Assembly: GCA_002393865.1 (NCBI GenBank)
Contig: DGUD01000214.1
Coordinates: forward strand, 1-20,426
DNA from: Treponema sp. UBA4319
GTDB lineage: Bacteria; Spirochaetota; Spirochaetia; Treponematales; Treponemataceae
Reading direction: 5' to 3'
Length of the DNA stretch: 20,426 nucleotides
Both the position numbers and the translations under genes were made by a program. Positions 1 to 7,596 of this stretch are shown piece after piece; positions within the stretch are counted from its first letter, which is position 1; each line of letters begins with the position of its first letter. The notes under the pieces were generated by a model. It saw only the letters and a list, made by a program, of their open reading frames with translations, was not told the origin of the DNA and did not search any database.

Positions 1-1
1 C

Positions 2-295
2 TCTTCCCCGGAGCTGCTCATCCTTGACGAGCCGGTGAACGGGCTTGACCCGCTCGGCATGATTGGGGTGCGCAAGCTGCTTTCCTCGCTCAACAAGGAC
101 GAAGGAATCACCATCCTCCTTTCGAGCCACATCCTTTCCGAACTGCAGGAGCTTGCGAGCGACTACATCTTTATCAGCGGCGGCAGGATTCTGGCTGCTG
201 TCCCGGCGGCAGCGGCGCTCTGCGGCGGCAAGACGCTGGAGCAGTATTACGTATCGCTTTTTACGCAGGGGGGGGCAGACAGATGCGCACAATGA
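2..295 (+). CDS. ABC transporter ATP-binding protein (3' part only)
   Basis: This is the C-terminal end of an ABC ATPase; the 5' part lies outside the window. The visible frame opens directly in the Walker B stretch (LLILDEP), followed by a D-loop (NGLDPLG) and the switch histidine region (LLSSH). Walker A and the signature motif are therefore off the edge. The short tail after the nucleotide-binding core is typical of drug or peptide exporter ATPases (CcmA/BcrA type), which pair with a separate ABC-2 permease, and such a permease follows directly. The last codons contain a run of eight G (268-275). The stop TGA (293-295) lies inside the start of the permease gene, so the two genes are translationally coupled. 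The substrate cannot be read from the sequence. Confidence 0.9.
   Translation, partial: SSPELLILDEPVNGLDPLGMIGVRKLLSSLNKDEGITILLSSHILSELQELASDYIFISGGRILAAVPAAAALCGGKTLEQYYVSLFTQGGADRCAQ
268..275. repeat. G8 homopolymer in the end of the ABC ATPase gene
   Basis: Eight G lie in the last codons of the ATPase, seven bases before the permease ATG at 283. They may serve as part of the permease ribosome site. Gain of one G would join the two reading frames without an intervening stop. Confidence 0.7.
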
Positions 296-1020
296 TAGCA
301 TGGAAATTCCGCCGCACGGTGCGGGCAAGGGCATCGTACTTTCTGCTGGCGGCGCTCGCGCTGGTGGCGGCGGTCTATATCCCGCTCCTTGCCCACGACG
401 GCGCGCGGCAGGCGGGTGAGCTGCTCTGCCAGGTGCAGGCTCAGCTTGCGGCAATCCTTGTCCTCTTTGCGGGGCTGTACGCGGCGGTCTGCACAAGCCG
501 CGACATGCAGGAGCGATTCGTGTCGGCGGCGGTGGCAGCGGGCAACTCGCGCGCCTCCATCGTGCTGGCGGAATTTCTCGGCTTTGCAGGCGCCATTTTT
601 GCCTCGGTCTGTGCGGTCTCCCTGCTGGCGTTCGCCGCCGGGGCAGCGCTGTTCGGGCTGGGCGGGGCGGCGGTGGCAGCTGCCGTGCTGGGCGCAGTTG
701 CACGCTCGGCGCTCTATGCGCTTGTGTGCGCCGCCGCATTCAGCACCGTGCTTCCCCTCTGCTTCCTTGTGCGGGGCGAAGGCATCTCGTGCGCCGCCAA
801 CCTGATAGTCCTGCTCGTGTGCTGGAGCGGCACGCAGTCGCTTGCGGAGCTGGGGCACACGCACATCCTTTCCTTCATGCCGTTCGGGCAGCTCTTCCTG
901 CTGTGCGGCACGGAGCTTACGGCGGCGGCAGCCATGCAGGCGCTTGCCGTCTCTGCCATCCACGGTGCGGCGTTGCTCGCAGTGGCATATCTTATCCTGA
1001 ACAGAACGGAGCTGAAATGA
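283..1020 (+). CDS. ABC-2-type transporter permease subunit
   Basis: A 245-residue, very hydrophobic, Ala/Leu-rich protein with about six predicted membrane spans. The first is near residues 18-36, then near 50-70, with a cluster at 92-160 and the last near 220-240. Length and topology fit the membrane half of a two-gene ABC exporter whose ATPase is the preceding gene. I see no motif that gives the substrate. Two starts are possible: ATG 283, just after the G-run, or ATG 292, which forms a classic ATGA overlap with the ATPase stop. I list the longer form. The gene ends in another ATGA overlap with the serine hydrolase gene, so all three genes are probably made from one message. Confidence 0.8.
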   Translation: MRTMIAWKFRRTVRARASYFLLAALALVAAVYIPLLAHDGARQAGELLCQVQAQLAAILVLFAGLYAAVCTSRDMQERFVSAAVAAGNSRASIVLAEFLGFAGAIFASVCAVSLLAFAAGAALFGLGGAAVAAAVLGAVARSALYALVCAAAFSTVLPLCFLVRGEGISCAANLIVLLVCWSGTQSLAELGHTHILSFMPFGQLFLLCGTELTAAAAMQALAVSAIHGAALLAVAYLILNRTELK

Positions 1021-2867
1021 TGAAGAAGCTATCATGTGCCGCAGCAGCCATGCTGCTGTGCCTTACGGCGTCGCTGGGCGCCAAGCCAAAAATCCCGGAG
1101 CAGAAGAAAGCAAGCTATGCGCCGCTGGATCTGAACGACACGGAAGGGCTTGCAAGGAGCATCGGCAGCTATGTCGCCGAGCGAGAGGCGGGGCTTGCCT
1201 CGGTCGCGGTGGCGGTGTTCTCAAACGGCAAGACCGTCTACGAAAACTACTTCGGCTATGCGGACATAGACCGGCAGCTTGCCGCCAGCAGCCAGACCGT
1301 GTACGAGTGGGGCTCAACGTCCAAGCTCCTTGTGTGGGCAAGCGTGATGCAGCTCTGGGAGCAGGGAAAGATTGACCTTGACCGCGACATCCGCGATTAC
1401 CTGCCGCCGGACTTTGCCGCAAAGCTCAGGTACAGAAAGCCCGTCACGATGACGCAGCTGATGAACCACAAGGGCGGCTTCCAGGAATGCATATACGAGG
1501 ACCCTGACGCAGGCGAATCCGACATCCGCCCGCTCGGCGAGACCGTGCTCGCGTTCGAGCCGCAGCAGGTCTACGAGCCGGGAAAAGTCACCGCCTATTC
1601 CAACTGGGGAACCGCGCTCGCAGCCTATGTGGTGGAATGCATCAGCGGGCAGGACTACGCAGCCTATGTGCGCCAGCACATCCTTGAGCCGCTGGGGATG
1701 GAGCACACGGCGGTCTCCGCACGCCATGACGACAACGCATGGGCAAAGCAGCAGCGCGAAAAGCTCCAGACCTACAGCATCGATTCGGAAAGGCGCCAGG
1801 ACTTAGGCACGTGCGTCGCCTACGTGGAGCTGTACCCGGCGGGGGCGGCAATCAGCACGCTGGGCGACTACCTTACCTTTGCCAAGGCGCTCTCCCGCTC
1901 CGACGAGGAGCTGCCGCTGTTCAAGGATGCCGCCACGATGCAGCTGTTCCACTCCGCCACCTCCTGCTACGGCGACACCGAGCTGCCAAAGAACTGCCAC
2001 GGTCTGTGGTGCATGTACTACGGCACGCGGCTGCTCGGCCACGGCGGCAACACCTACGGCTGCTCGTCGAACCTTGTCTTTGACCCGGAGAGCGCAAGCG
2101 GCATCGTCGTCCTGACGAACGAATGCGGCGAGAGCACGTTCACCTACGGGCTGGCGGAGCTGGTGTTCGGCAGCATGCCGGATGCCGCACAGGGCGCAGG
2201 CAGCGCATCGCCGGACATCAGCGGCTTCTACACCTCAAGCCGCACCGTCAAGAAGGGCGCGCTCAGGATGGCGCAGTACACGCTCTTCATGCCCATATTC
2301 CGCAGCAAGGAACCCGGCTCGTTCAGGCTGCCGTCGGGCGGCTCGGTCAGGTACGCGGGGCAGAACCGCTACGTCATGGACAACGGCAACGGCATGGCGG
2401 TCATGATGTACCTGAGCCGCAATACACGGGGGCAGCCCGTGCTGGAGATGGAGACCTGCGATTACATCCGAGACCCCTTCTTCGTGCCGATTTTCGCGAT
2501 GATTGTCCTGATGGCGCTGCTTGCCGCCGCCTGCGTGATTGTCCTGCTGGTAAAGGGCATACGGCGGCTTGCCCTGCGCCGCAAGGCTGGCAGCGCCCCG
2601 CACCGCAGCGGCTCCCTGCCTGCAAGCGCGCAGCTCTTCGTCCCGCCCGTCATCGTATGCATGGTAATCGCCATCGTGCTTTTCGGAGGAGCCATGGTAA
2701 AGCCGTTCGCAATCGTGTCGGCGCTGCTTGCCGGGCTAGTCGCTTTATCCTGCGCGGCAAATGCGCTATACTTGCTCAAGGAAAAGCGCTGGTTCGCGGC
2801 GTGCACGGGGCTGTTCTGCGTGTTCTTCATCGTCTTTTTCCAATTCTGTGATTTCTGGAGCTTTTGA
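1017..2867 (+). CDS. Exported serine hydrolase (beta-lactamase/PBP-like) with C-terminal membrane domain
   Basis: A 616-residue protein starting MMKKLSC with a signal peptide ending near ASLGA. The penicillin-binding/class C beta-lactamase fold is shown by three motifs in the right order and spacing: nucleophile S100-T-S-K103, Y194-S-N196, and H342-G-G344 in place of KTG. From about residue 486 to the end are four hydrophobic segments, so the catalytic domain sits outside the inner membrane on a membrane anchor. This family covers DD-peptidases, esterases and peptidases; a true beta-lactamase role is not implied. GGAG at 1008-1011 precedes ATG 1017 and ATG 1020 with acceptable spacing. Its place between an ABC permease and a two-component system suggests a role in envelope or peptide defence, which is inference. 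Confidence 0.87.
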   Translation: MMKKLSCAAAAMLLCLTASLGAKPKIPEQKKASYAPLDLNDTEGLARSIGSYVAEREAGLASVAVAVFSNGKTVYENYFGYADIDRQLAASSQTVYEWGSTSKLLVWASVMQLWEQGKIDLDRDIRDYLPPDFAAKLRYRKPVTMTQLMNHKGGFQECIYEDPDAGESDIRPLGETVLAFEPQQVYEPGKVTAYSNWGTALAAYVVECISGQDYAAYVRQHILEPLGMEHTAVSARHDDNAWAKQQREKLQTYSIDSERRQDLGTCVAYVELYPAGAAISTLGDYLTFAKALSRSDEELPLFKDAATMQLFHSATSCYGDTELPKNCHGLWCMYYGTRLLGHGGNTYGCSSNLVFDPESASGIVVLTNECGESTFTYGLAELVFGSMPDAAQGAGSASPDISGFYTSSRTVKKGALRMAQYTLFMPIFRSKEPGSFRLPSGGSVRYAGQNRYVMDNGNGMAVMMYLSRNTRGQPVLEMETCDYIRDPFFVPIFAMIVLMALLAAACVIVLLVKGIRRLALRRKAGSAPHRSGSLPASAQLFVPPVIVCMVIAIVLFGGAMVKPFAIVSALLAGLVALSCAANALYLLKEKRWFAACTGLFCVFFIVFFQFCDFWSF

Positions 2868-3571
2868 TGGCAACGATTCTTATTGCGGACGACGAGAAGG
2901 AAATCGTCTCCCTCCTCAGGTTCTATCTTGAGCCGGAAGGCCACGCCGTGCGCGAGGCATACGACGGAAGGCAGGCGGCGCAGATTCTTGGCTCCGAGCG
3001 CATCGACCTGCTGATTGTGGACATCATGATGCCGGGCATGAACGGCTACGAAGTAATCCGGGCGCTGCGCGGCACGGACGGCGCGCAGGGCAACATCCCG
3101 GTGCTCGTGATTTCCGCAAAGACGCTCGTCTCGGACAGGATCCTGGGACTGGAGCTCGGCGCGGACGACTACATCACCAAGCCGTTCGAGCCGCTGGAAG
3201 TGGCGGCAAAGGTAAAGGCGCACCTGCGCAGGGTCGGCAGGGAAAAGGCGCAGGGCACGCAGGGGCAAGACGGCGCGGAATCCGCCCTGCTGCGCGCGGG
3301 GCCACTGTGCCTGAACAGGAACGAATGCACCGTGAGCGACGGCAGCAAGACCTTTGACCTGACCAAGATAGAGCTTTCGCTGCTGCAGATGTTCATGGAG
3401 CAGCCGCGGCGCATCTTTACGACGGAGCAGATCCACGAGCGCGGCTGGGCTGGCACAGAAGCGGTGGACGACAACACGATACGCGTCACCATCAGCCACC
3501 TGCGCGAAAAAATCGGCGCTGCCAGAATCACGAATATCCGCGGGCTCGGCTACCGCTTGGAGTGCGAATGA
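2867..3571 (+). CDS. OmpR/PhoB-family response regulator
   Basis: A 234-residue response regulator. The N-terminal receiver (about 1-120) has the acidic pair D8-D9, phosphoacceptor D52 in IVDIMMPG, switch residue S83 and the invariant K105 in ITKPFEP. After a Gln/Gly-rich linker comes a winged-helix DNA-binding domain (about 143-234) ending NIRGLGYRLE, the standard OmpR-class finish. ATG 2867 overlaps the preceding stop (TGATG) and has GGAG at 2857-2860, six bases upstream. A TTG three bases earlier is a less likely start. It pairs with the kinase that follows and probably controls the transporter/hydrolase operon in which it sits. No binding site can be assigned because the operon promoter is outside the window. 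Confidence 0.95.
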   Translation: MATILIADDEKEIVSLLRFYLEPEGHAVREAYDGRQAAQILGSERIDLLIVDIMMPGMNGYEVIRALRGTDGAQGNIPVLVISAKTLVSDRILGLELGADDYITKPFEPLEVAAKVKAHLRRVGREKAQGTQGQDGAESALLRAGPLCLNRNECTVSDGSKTFDLTKIELSLLQMFMEQPRRIFTTEQIHERGWAGTEAVDDNTIRVTISHLREKIGAARITNIRGLGYRLECE

Positions 3572-4530
3572 AACAGCTACGCAAAAAAATCGTCTGGTAT
3601 TTCATAGCCTGCGCGTTTGCATTGGAGGTCGCGGTCTCTGTCGAGGACAGCTTCTTCGAGGCATTCATTGCCCCGCACTTTAAGGCGGTCTCGGAAGGCG
3701 GCAAGGAAGCGCTGGCGTTCGGCGGCTTTGCGGCGTCGCTCGTCGTCTTCTTCCTTACGATGGCAGGGTTCTTCATGCTTTCCGCCTTCGTCTTTTTCAG
3801 GCTGGTAAAGAAAGCGGTGCAGCAGGAATCCGACCGGCAGGCAGAGGAGCAGCGCCTGATGTATGCGAGCCTCGCGCACGACCTGAAGACCCCGCTCACC
3901 AGCGTCATAGGATTTTCTTCCTCCCTCATCGACGGGAAAATCCCGCCGGAAAGGCAGGAGGAAATCCTGCGCACCGTCCACGACAAGGCGGTGCAGACGA
4001 ACAGCCTGCTGGAGACGATGCTGGCGTACTCCAAGCTGAACAGCGAGTCCTTCGAGCTGCACAGGGAAAAGACGGATTTCTGCGCCTTTGTGCGCAGGCT
4101 CGCCGCCGCCGCCTACGACGATTTTGAGTCGCACGGGATAGACGTGAGCGCGGACATCCCGGAGCACCCCGTGTTCGCCATGATTGACGGCGCGGAACTT
4201 TCCCGCGCACTCATGAACCTGCTCGCGAACGTGTGGGTGCACAACCCCGCCGGGACGCGGGCGCTCATCCGGGTGCAAGAAGAAAAGAACACCGTGCGAG
4301 TGCGCGTGGCAGACAGCGGCGCGCGAATCGACCCGCAAAAGGCGGAGACGCTGTTCAATCCCTTTGTGTCCGGCAACGAGGCGCGGACGTCCGGCAAAAG
4401 CTCCGGGCTGGGGCTTGCGATAGCGCGCGCGGCGGTGGAGCGCCACGGCGGCAGGCTGTACATCGATTCCGGAGACAGCGGTTTCTCAAAGACATTCGTG
4501 ATGGAGATAGCAACATGCAAAGAAAAATGA
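3568..4530 (+). CDS. Membrane sensor histidine kinase
   Basis: A 320-residue kinase. Membrane segments lie near residues 8-25 and 50-78, separated by only about 25 residues outside, so there is no room for a periplasmic ligand domain. This short-loop design is typical of kinases that sense within the membrane or through a partner transporter (BceS-like), which fits the upstream ABC genes. The dimerisation helix carries H104 in LAHDLKTPL. The ATPase domain shows the N-box (NLLAN, N221), G1 (D249-S-G251) and G2 (SSGLGL, 278-283). G1 continues A-R-I where G-x-G is usual. ATG 3568 overlaps the regulator stop as ATGA, with GGAG at 3559-3562. The cognate regulator is the preceding gene. Confidence 0.94.
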   Translation: MKQLRKKIVWYFIACAFALEVAVSVEDSFFEAFIAPHFKAVSEGGKEALAFGGFAASLVVFFLTMAGFFMLSAFVFFRLVKKAVQQESDRQAEEQRLMYASLAHDLKTPLTSVIGFSSSLIDGKIPPERQEEILRTVHDKAVQTNSLLETMLAYSKLNSESFELHREKTDFCAFVRRLAAAAYDDFESHGIDVSADIPEHPVFAMIDGAELSRALMNLLANVWVHNPAGTRALIRVQEEKNTVRVRVADSGARIDPQKAETLFNPFVSGNEARTSGKSSGLGLAIARAAVERHGGRLYIDSGDSGFSKTFVMEIATCKEK

Positions 4531-5003
4531 TTCTGGTGGCGGCAGCCCTTGCGCTGTCCATGGCAGCAGCGGCCGCGCTGTCCGCAAAGAAGGCAAAGGC
4601 AGTCCCGCCCAGCGCCCACATCAGCGACGATGACGTGATTGCCTTTGCGGACAATTTTGCCGCAATCTCGGACGAGCTGAAGTCCTACAGCGGCGTACGC
4701 GAGGGCATGAACCTGGAGGATGCCGAGAAGGTCATCGGGAAGGACGAGATGGAAAGCCTGCTTGCGCGGCACGGCATCAGCGCGCCCGAACGGCGCAAGA
4801 AGCTGGACATGATGGTGCTCTGCTACTCAAAGCTCCTCCTCGAGGAAAAGCTGAAGGACGAGCCGGCGTTCATGGCGTCCTCAATCCGCAAGCAGGTCGA
4901 GAAGGAATTCAGGAACAGGATAAACCCGGACGACGAGCAGGTGGTCAGCCGCCACGGCGACTACCTTGAAAAAAAGCTGTCCGCTTATTTTGAAGAGGAA
5001 TAG
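4515..5003 (+). CDS. Small exported helical protein of unknown function
   Basis: A 162-residue protein that I do not recognise. It begins with a short basic stretch and an Ala-rich hydrophobic segment (about residues 5-23), read as a signal peptide with likely cleavage near residues 23-30. The rest is charged and rich in Glu, Lys and Asp with almost no hydrophobic runs, consistent with a soluble all-helical periplasmic protein. GGAGA at 4503-4507 sits eight bases before ATG 4515, which decides that start. A downstream ATG at 4527 would instead form an ATGA overlap with the kinase stop. The gene overlaps the kinase by 16 bases, so it belongs to the same operon and may be an accessory factor of the sensing or transport system. 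Confidence 0.72.
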   Translation: MQRKMILVAAALALSMAAAAALSAKKAKAVPPSAHISDDDVIAFADNFAAISDELKSYSGVREGMNLEDAEKVIGKDEMESLLARHGISAPERRKKLDMMVLCYSKLLLEEKLKDEPAFMASSIRKQVEKEFRNRINPDDEQVVSRHGDYLEKKLSAYFEEE

Positions 5004-5019
5004 AGAGGAGATGTATACC

Positions 5020-5952
5020 ATGAAGAAGTGCAACCCGCTGCGTCCGGTGCTCCGCGCGGCCATTACAATCTGTGCGCTCGGCTGTGTGTGCCTTGCGCCG
5101 CTCGTGTCGACATCGTGCGCGTCCACGCCCATCCGCGAGCTTCCCCCTCAGCAGGCATACAGGATTCCTGCCCCGGAAGAATCGGGCGCGGCTGCCCTGC
5201 AGCAGATGGAGTTCATCGGCTTCAAGGCGAACACGACGCTCCTTTCCGTGGCGGCATCGTCTTCCGGGAAAGATCCGTTCCTGCTGAACATGCTGGGCGG
5301 CTCAAACCACGGCGAGCCGTCGTATACGTCCGGCTACGAGTACTGGCGGGATGTGCGCGATTCCGCCCCCATGCTGCGCTTTCCGCAGCTGCTTGCAGAA
5401 GGCAACATCGCGGCGGACGAGAGCGCGCTGTACTTTGGCGACTTTAGCCCGCAGGACTTGGCGGTGTACAGGAGCGAGCGGCGCTACGTCACCTTTGTGG
5501 ACGTGATGGAGACACAGCTGTCGTGGAAGGACAGCGGATCTTCCCAGAAGGCGTGGGCGTCCACCGGCGGGGCGTTTACCCTTGGCGGCGCGGCGGGCTT
5601 CCTTGCCATGCTGGCCGACGGCTTTGACTTCAACACCATCACTACCCCCGACGTGGTGGGGCTCAGCCTGAGCGCCGCCAGCGTCCTTGTCGGGCAGCTG
5701 TGCCTTATTCCTTCGTTCAGGAAGCCCAAGTCCACGTTCGTCTTCAGCGGGCGCTACGCAATCTGCGTCTACGACACGCAGCAGCAAAAGCTGGTCACGC
5801 GAAAGATTGTGGACGTGGAGCAGCAGGACACCTTGAGCGGCTCCTTCGAGAGCGACAGCACCGACCGCAGCATCGTCTACGCCTACTACGGCCAGTGCCT
5901 TGCCAACGCCCTGCTAGAAGCATACGCCTCCGTCCCCGCCACCCTCCCCTAA
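5020..5952 (+). CDS. Putative lipoprotein of unknown function
   Basis: A 310-residue protein with a basic N-terminus, a hydrophobic segment and a lipobox LVSTSC, giving lipidation at C33. Serine/threonine just before the cysteine is usual for spirochaete lipoproteins. The mature part has no motif I recognise. Near residues 185-230 there are two Gly/Ala/Leu-rich hydrophobic stretches that could span or dip into a membrane. AGGAG at 5006-5010 lies nine bases from ATG 5020, which favours this start over ATG 5011, directly abutting the same AGGAG. It follows the small exported protein by 16 bases, so it is probably the last gene of the operon. The structured element at 5990-6147 follows it and may end the transcript. 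Confidence 0.8.
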   Translation: MKKCNPLRPVLRAAITICALGCVCLAPLVSTSCASTPIRELPPQQAYRIPAPEESGAAALQQMEFIGFKANTTLLSVAASSSGKDPFLLNMLGGSNHGEPSYTSGYEYWRDVRDSAPMLRFPQLLAEGNIAADESALYFGDFSPQDLAVYRSERRYVTFVDVMETQLSWKDSGSSQKAWASTGGAFTLGGAAGFLAMLADGFDFNTITTPDVVGLSLSAASVLVGQLCLIPSFRKPKSTFVFSGRYAICVYDTQQQKLVTRKIVDVEQQDTLSGSFESDSTDRSIVYAYYGQCLANALLEAYASVPATLP

Positions 5953-5989
5953 AGCCCCTCGTGCGCAAAAGGAATATGGTGGGGTCAAC

Positions 5990-6147
5990 ACAAAAAATGC
6001 GCGGAAGCGGAAAAACGTTCAAGGGGCTAACGCCCCTTGAACAGCCGGAATTGCTTACGCAATTCCGCCAGCCCCAACTGCCATCTTGCAAAACGAAGCC
6101 GTGCAACCGGCGCTTCCGTAGTTTTTCCGCTGGGAGCGCATTTTTGT
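5990..6147. repeat. 158-bp structured inverted-repeat element (MITE-like or structured RNA)
   Basis: The ends pair with each other. The outer arm ACAAAAAATGCGC (5990-6002) pairs with 6136-6147 with one bulged A, and the inner arm AGCGGAAAAAC (6006-6016) pairs perfectly with 6121-6131. A small internal loop separates them. Inside are a perfect 11-bp hairpin (6017-6027 with 6032-6042, loop TAAC), a perfect 9-bp hairpin (6046-6054 with 6059-6067, loop TTAC) and a weaker bulged hairpin at about 6095-6116. The T-run on the right arm could let part of it act as a terminator for the upstream operon. No coding frame is credible. I cannot tell a miniature mobile element from a structured RNA. Confidence 0.6.
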
Positions 6148-6152
6148 CTCGT

Positions 6153-6160
6153 CCCCCCCC
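6153..6160. repeat. C8 homopolymer upstream of the lysA promoter
   Basis: Eight consecutive C lie 24 bases before the proposed -35 box of the decarboxylase gene. Poly-G/C runs near promoters in treponemes are known to change length and alter expression. Variability here is inference. Confidence 0.5.
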
Positions 6161-6184
6161 TGCACACATTCCGCCGCAGGGCAA

Positions 6185-6213
6185 TTGCAAACATCCCGCA
6201 AACATGCCATAAT
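6185..6213 (+). promoter_or_regulatory. Candidate lysA promoter
   Basis: TTGCAA (6185-6190), a 17-base spacer and CATAAT (6208-6213) make a good sigma-70-type match. The -10 ends only five bases before the ATG at 6219 and no Shine-Dalgarno sequence is present, so the transcript may be leaderless. Confidence 0.5.
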
Positions 6214-6218
6214 AAGCC

Positions 6219-7496
6219 ATGAGCAACAATTTTCCCCTTAGCCATGACCAGCTCCGCGAGCTGGCACAAAAATACCCCACCCCCTTCTACCTCTACGACG
6301 AGAAGGCCATCCGCGACAACATGCGTTATTTTAAGCAGGCGTTCAGCATATTCCCGGAATTCCGCGAATATTTTGCCGTCAAGGCGCTCCCCAACCCCTA
6401 CATCCTGCGCATCCTTGAGAGCGAAGGCTGCGGCGCGGACTGCTCCAGCCTGCCGGAACTGATTCTCTCCGAAAAATCCCGCATACACGGGCAGCGCGTC
6501 ATGTTCACCAGCAACGATACCCCGGCGGAGGAATTCCGCGTTGCCTTCAAGAACGGCAACATCATCAACCTTGACGACATCACGCACATCGCATTCCTGA
6601 AAGAGGCGCTCGGCGGCAAGCTGCCGGACACCATCTGCTTCCGCTACAACCCCGGCCCGCTCAAGGAAGGCGGCAACGCCATCATCGGCAAACCGGAGGA
6701 GGCAAAATACGGCCTGACCCGCGCGCAGATTCTTGAGGCGTACCGCATCTGCCGGGACGAAGGGGTGACGCACTTCGGGCTGCACACCATGGTCGCCTCC
6801 AACGAGCTGAACCCGGACTTCTTTGTGGACACGGCAAGCATCATTTTTGACCTGGTGCTTGAGCTCAAGGAAAAGCTCGGCGTCCGCATCGAATTCGTGG
6901 ATTTGGGCGGCGGTGTGGGCATTCCCTACAAGCCGGGGCAGCAGAAAGTAGACCTGCACTATGTGGCAAAAAAAATCCGCGGGCTCTACGACCAGCGCAT
7001 AGTCCCGGCGGGGCTCGACCCGCTCGCCATCTGCTTTGAGTGCGGGCGCCCCATCACCGGCCCCTACGGATGGCTCGTCACCACGGCGATACACGAGAAG
7101 CACATCTACCGCGACTACATCGGCTGCGACGCCAGCATGGCAGACCTGATGCGCCCCGGCATGTACGGCGCATACCACGAGCTCACGGTGAGCGGCAAAG
7201 AGAACGCCCCGGCAGACCATGTGTACGACGTGACGGGCAGCCTCTGCGAGAACTGCGACAAATTTGCGGTGCAGCGCAGCCTGCCGGAAATCAGCCGCGG
7301 CGACCTGCTCATCATCCACGATGCGGGCGCGCACGGGCGGGCAATGGGATTCAACTACAACGGCAAGCTCCGCGCCGGGGAGTTGCTGCTGCGCCCGGAC
7401 GGCTCCATCATGCAGATACGCCGCCGCGAGACGGTGGAAGATTACTTTGCCACGCTGGATTTCAGCGGGCTGGACAGCTTCAATACGGCGATTTAA
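6219..7496 (+). CDS. lysA: Diaminopimelate decarboxylase-like PLP enzyme
   Basis: A 425-residue fold-type III PLP decarboxylase. It should convert meso-diaminopimelate to lysine in the cytoplasm, the last step of lysine synthesis. The PLP lysine is K55 in FAVKALPNP. The glycine-rich phosphate loop is DLGGGVGIP, the E274-C-G-R277 stretch stands where EPGR is usual, and the partner-subunit cysteine motif is C343-E-N-C-D347, close to the family CESSD. Length is normal. The variant motifs leave room for a related amino-acid decarboxylase, but no ornithine-type signature stands out. There is no Shine-Dalgarno before ATG 6219; a promoter sits directly upstream. It stands alone and converges on the Na/Pi transporter gene across a shared hairpin region. 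Confidence 0.86.
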   Translation: MSNNFPLSHDQLRELAQKYPTPFYLYDEKAIRDNMRYFKQAFSIFPEFREYFAVKALPNPYILRILESEGCGADCSSLPELILSEKSRIHGQRVMFTSNDTPAEEFRVAFKNGNIINLDDITHIAFLKEALGGKLPDTICFRYNPGPLKEGGNAIIGKPEEAKYGLTRAQILEAYRICRDEGVTHFGLHTMVASNELNPDFFVDTASIIFDLVLELKEKLGVRIEFVDLGGGVGIPYKPGQQKVDLHYVAKKIRGLYDQRIVPAGLDPLAICFECGRPITGPYGWLVTTAIHEKHIYRDYIGCDASMADLMRPGMYGAYHELTVSGKENAPADHVYDVTGSLCENCDKFAVQRSLPEISRGDLLIIHDAGAHGRAMGFNYNGKLRAGELLLRPDGSIMQIRRRETVEDYFATLDFSGLDSFNTAI

Positions 7497-7504
7497 AACA
7501 AAGC

Positions 7505-7533
7505 GGGGCTGCCAGCTTATTGCCGGCAGCCCC
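7505..7533. terminator. Hairpin between convergent lysA and Na/Pi transporter genes
   Basis: GGGGCTGCC (7505-7513) pairs perfectly with GGCAGCCCC (7525-7533). On the minus strand the hairpin is followed by a T-rich tail (TTTGTTTTAAA), fitting an intrinsic terminator for the Na/Pi gene. On the plus strand it starts nine bases after the lysA stop but lacks a T-run. Confidence 0.65.
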
Positions 7534-7570
7534 ATTCTGCGGCGCAGCGTGAGCCGCGCCAACGGGCTGC

Positions 7571-7592
7571 GTTCCGGGCTTTCCTCCGGAAC
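7571..7592. other. Short GC hairpin just after the Na/Pi transporter stop
   Basis: GTTCCGG (7571-7577) pairs with CCGGAAC (7586-7592). It lies four bases beyond the minus-strand stop. It has no T-run on either side, so it is more likely an RNA 3'-end stabiliser than a terminator. Confidence 0.35.
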
Positions 7593-7596
7593 CCGG

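Noticed and set aside
2462..3499. Minus-strand open frame (345 codons)
   Set aside because: It lies across the serine hydrolase end and the response regulator, both well supported on the plus strand.
4881..5132. Small minus-strand frame between the exported protein and the lipoprotein
   Set aside because: It overlaps two plus-strand genes with clear signal sequences and has no motif of its own.
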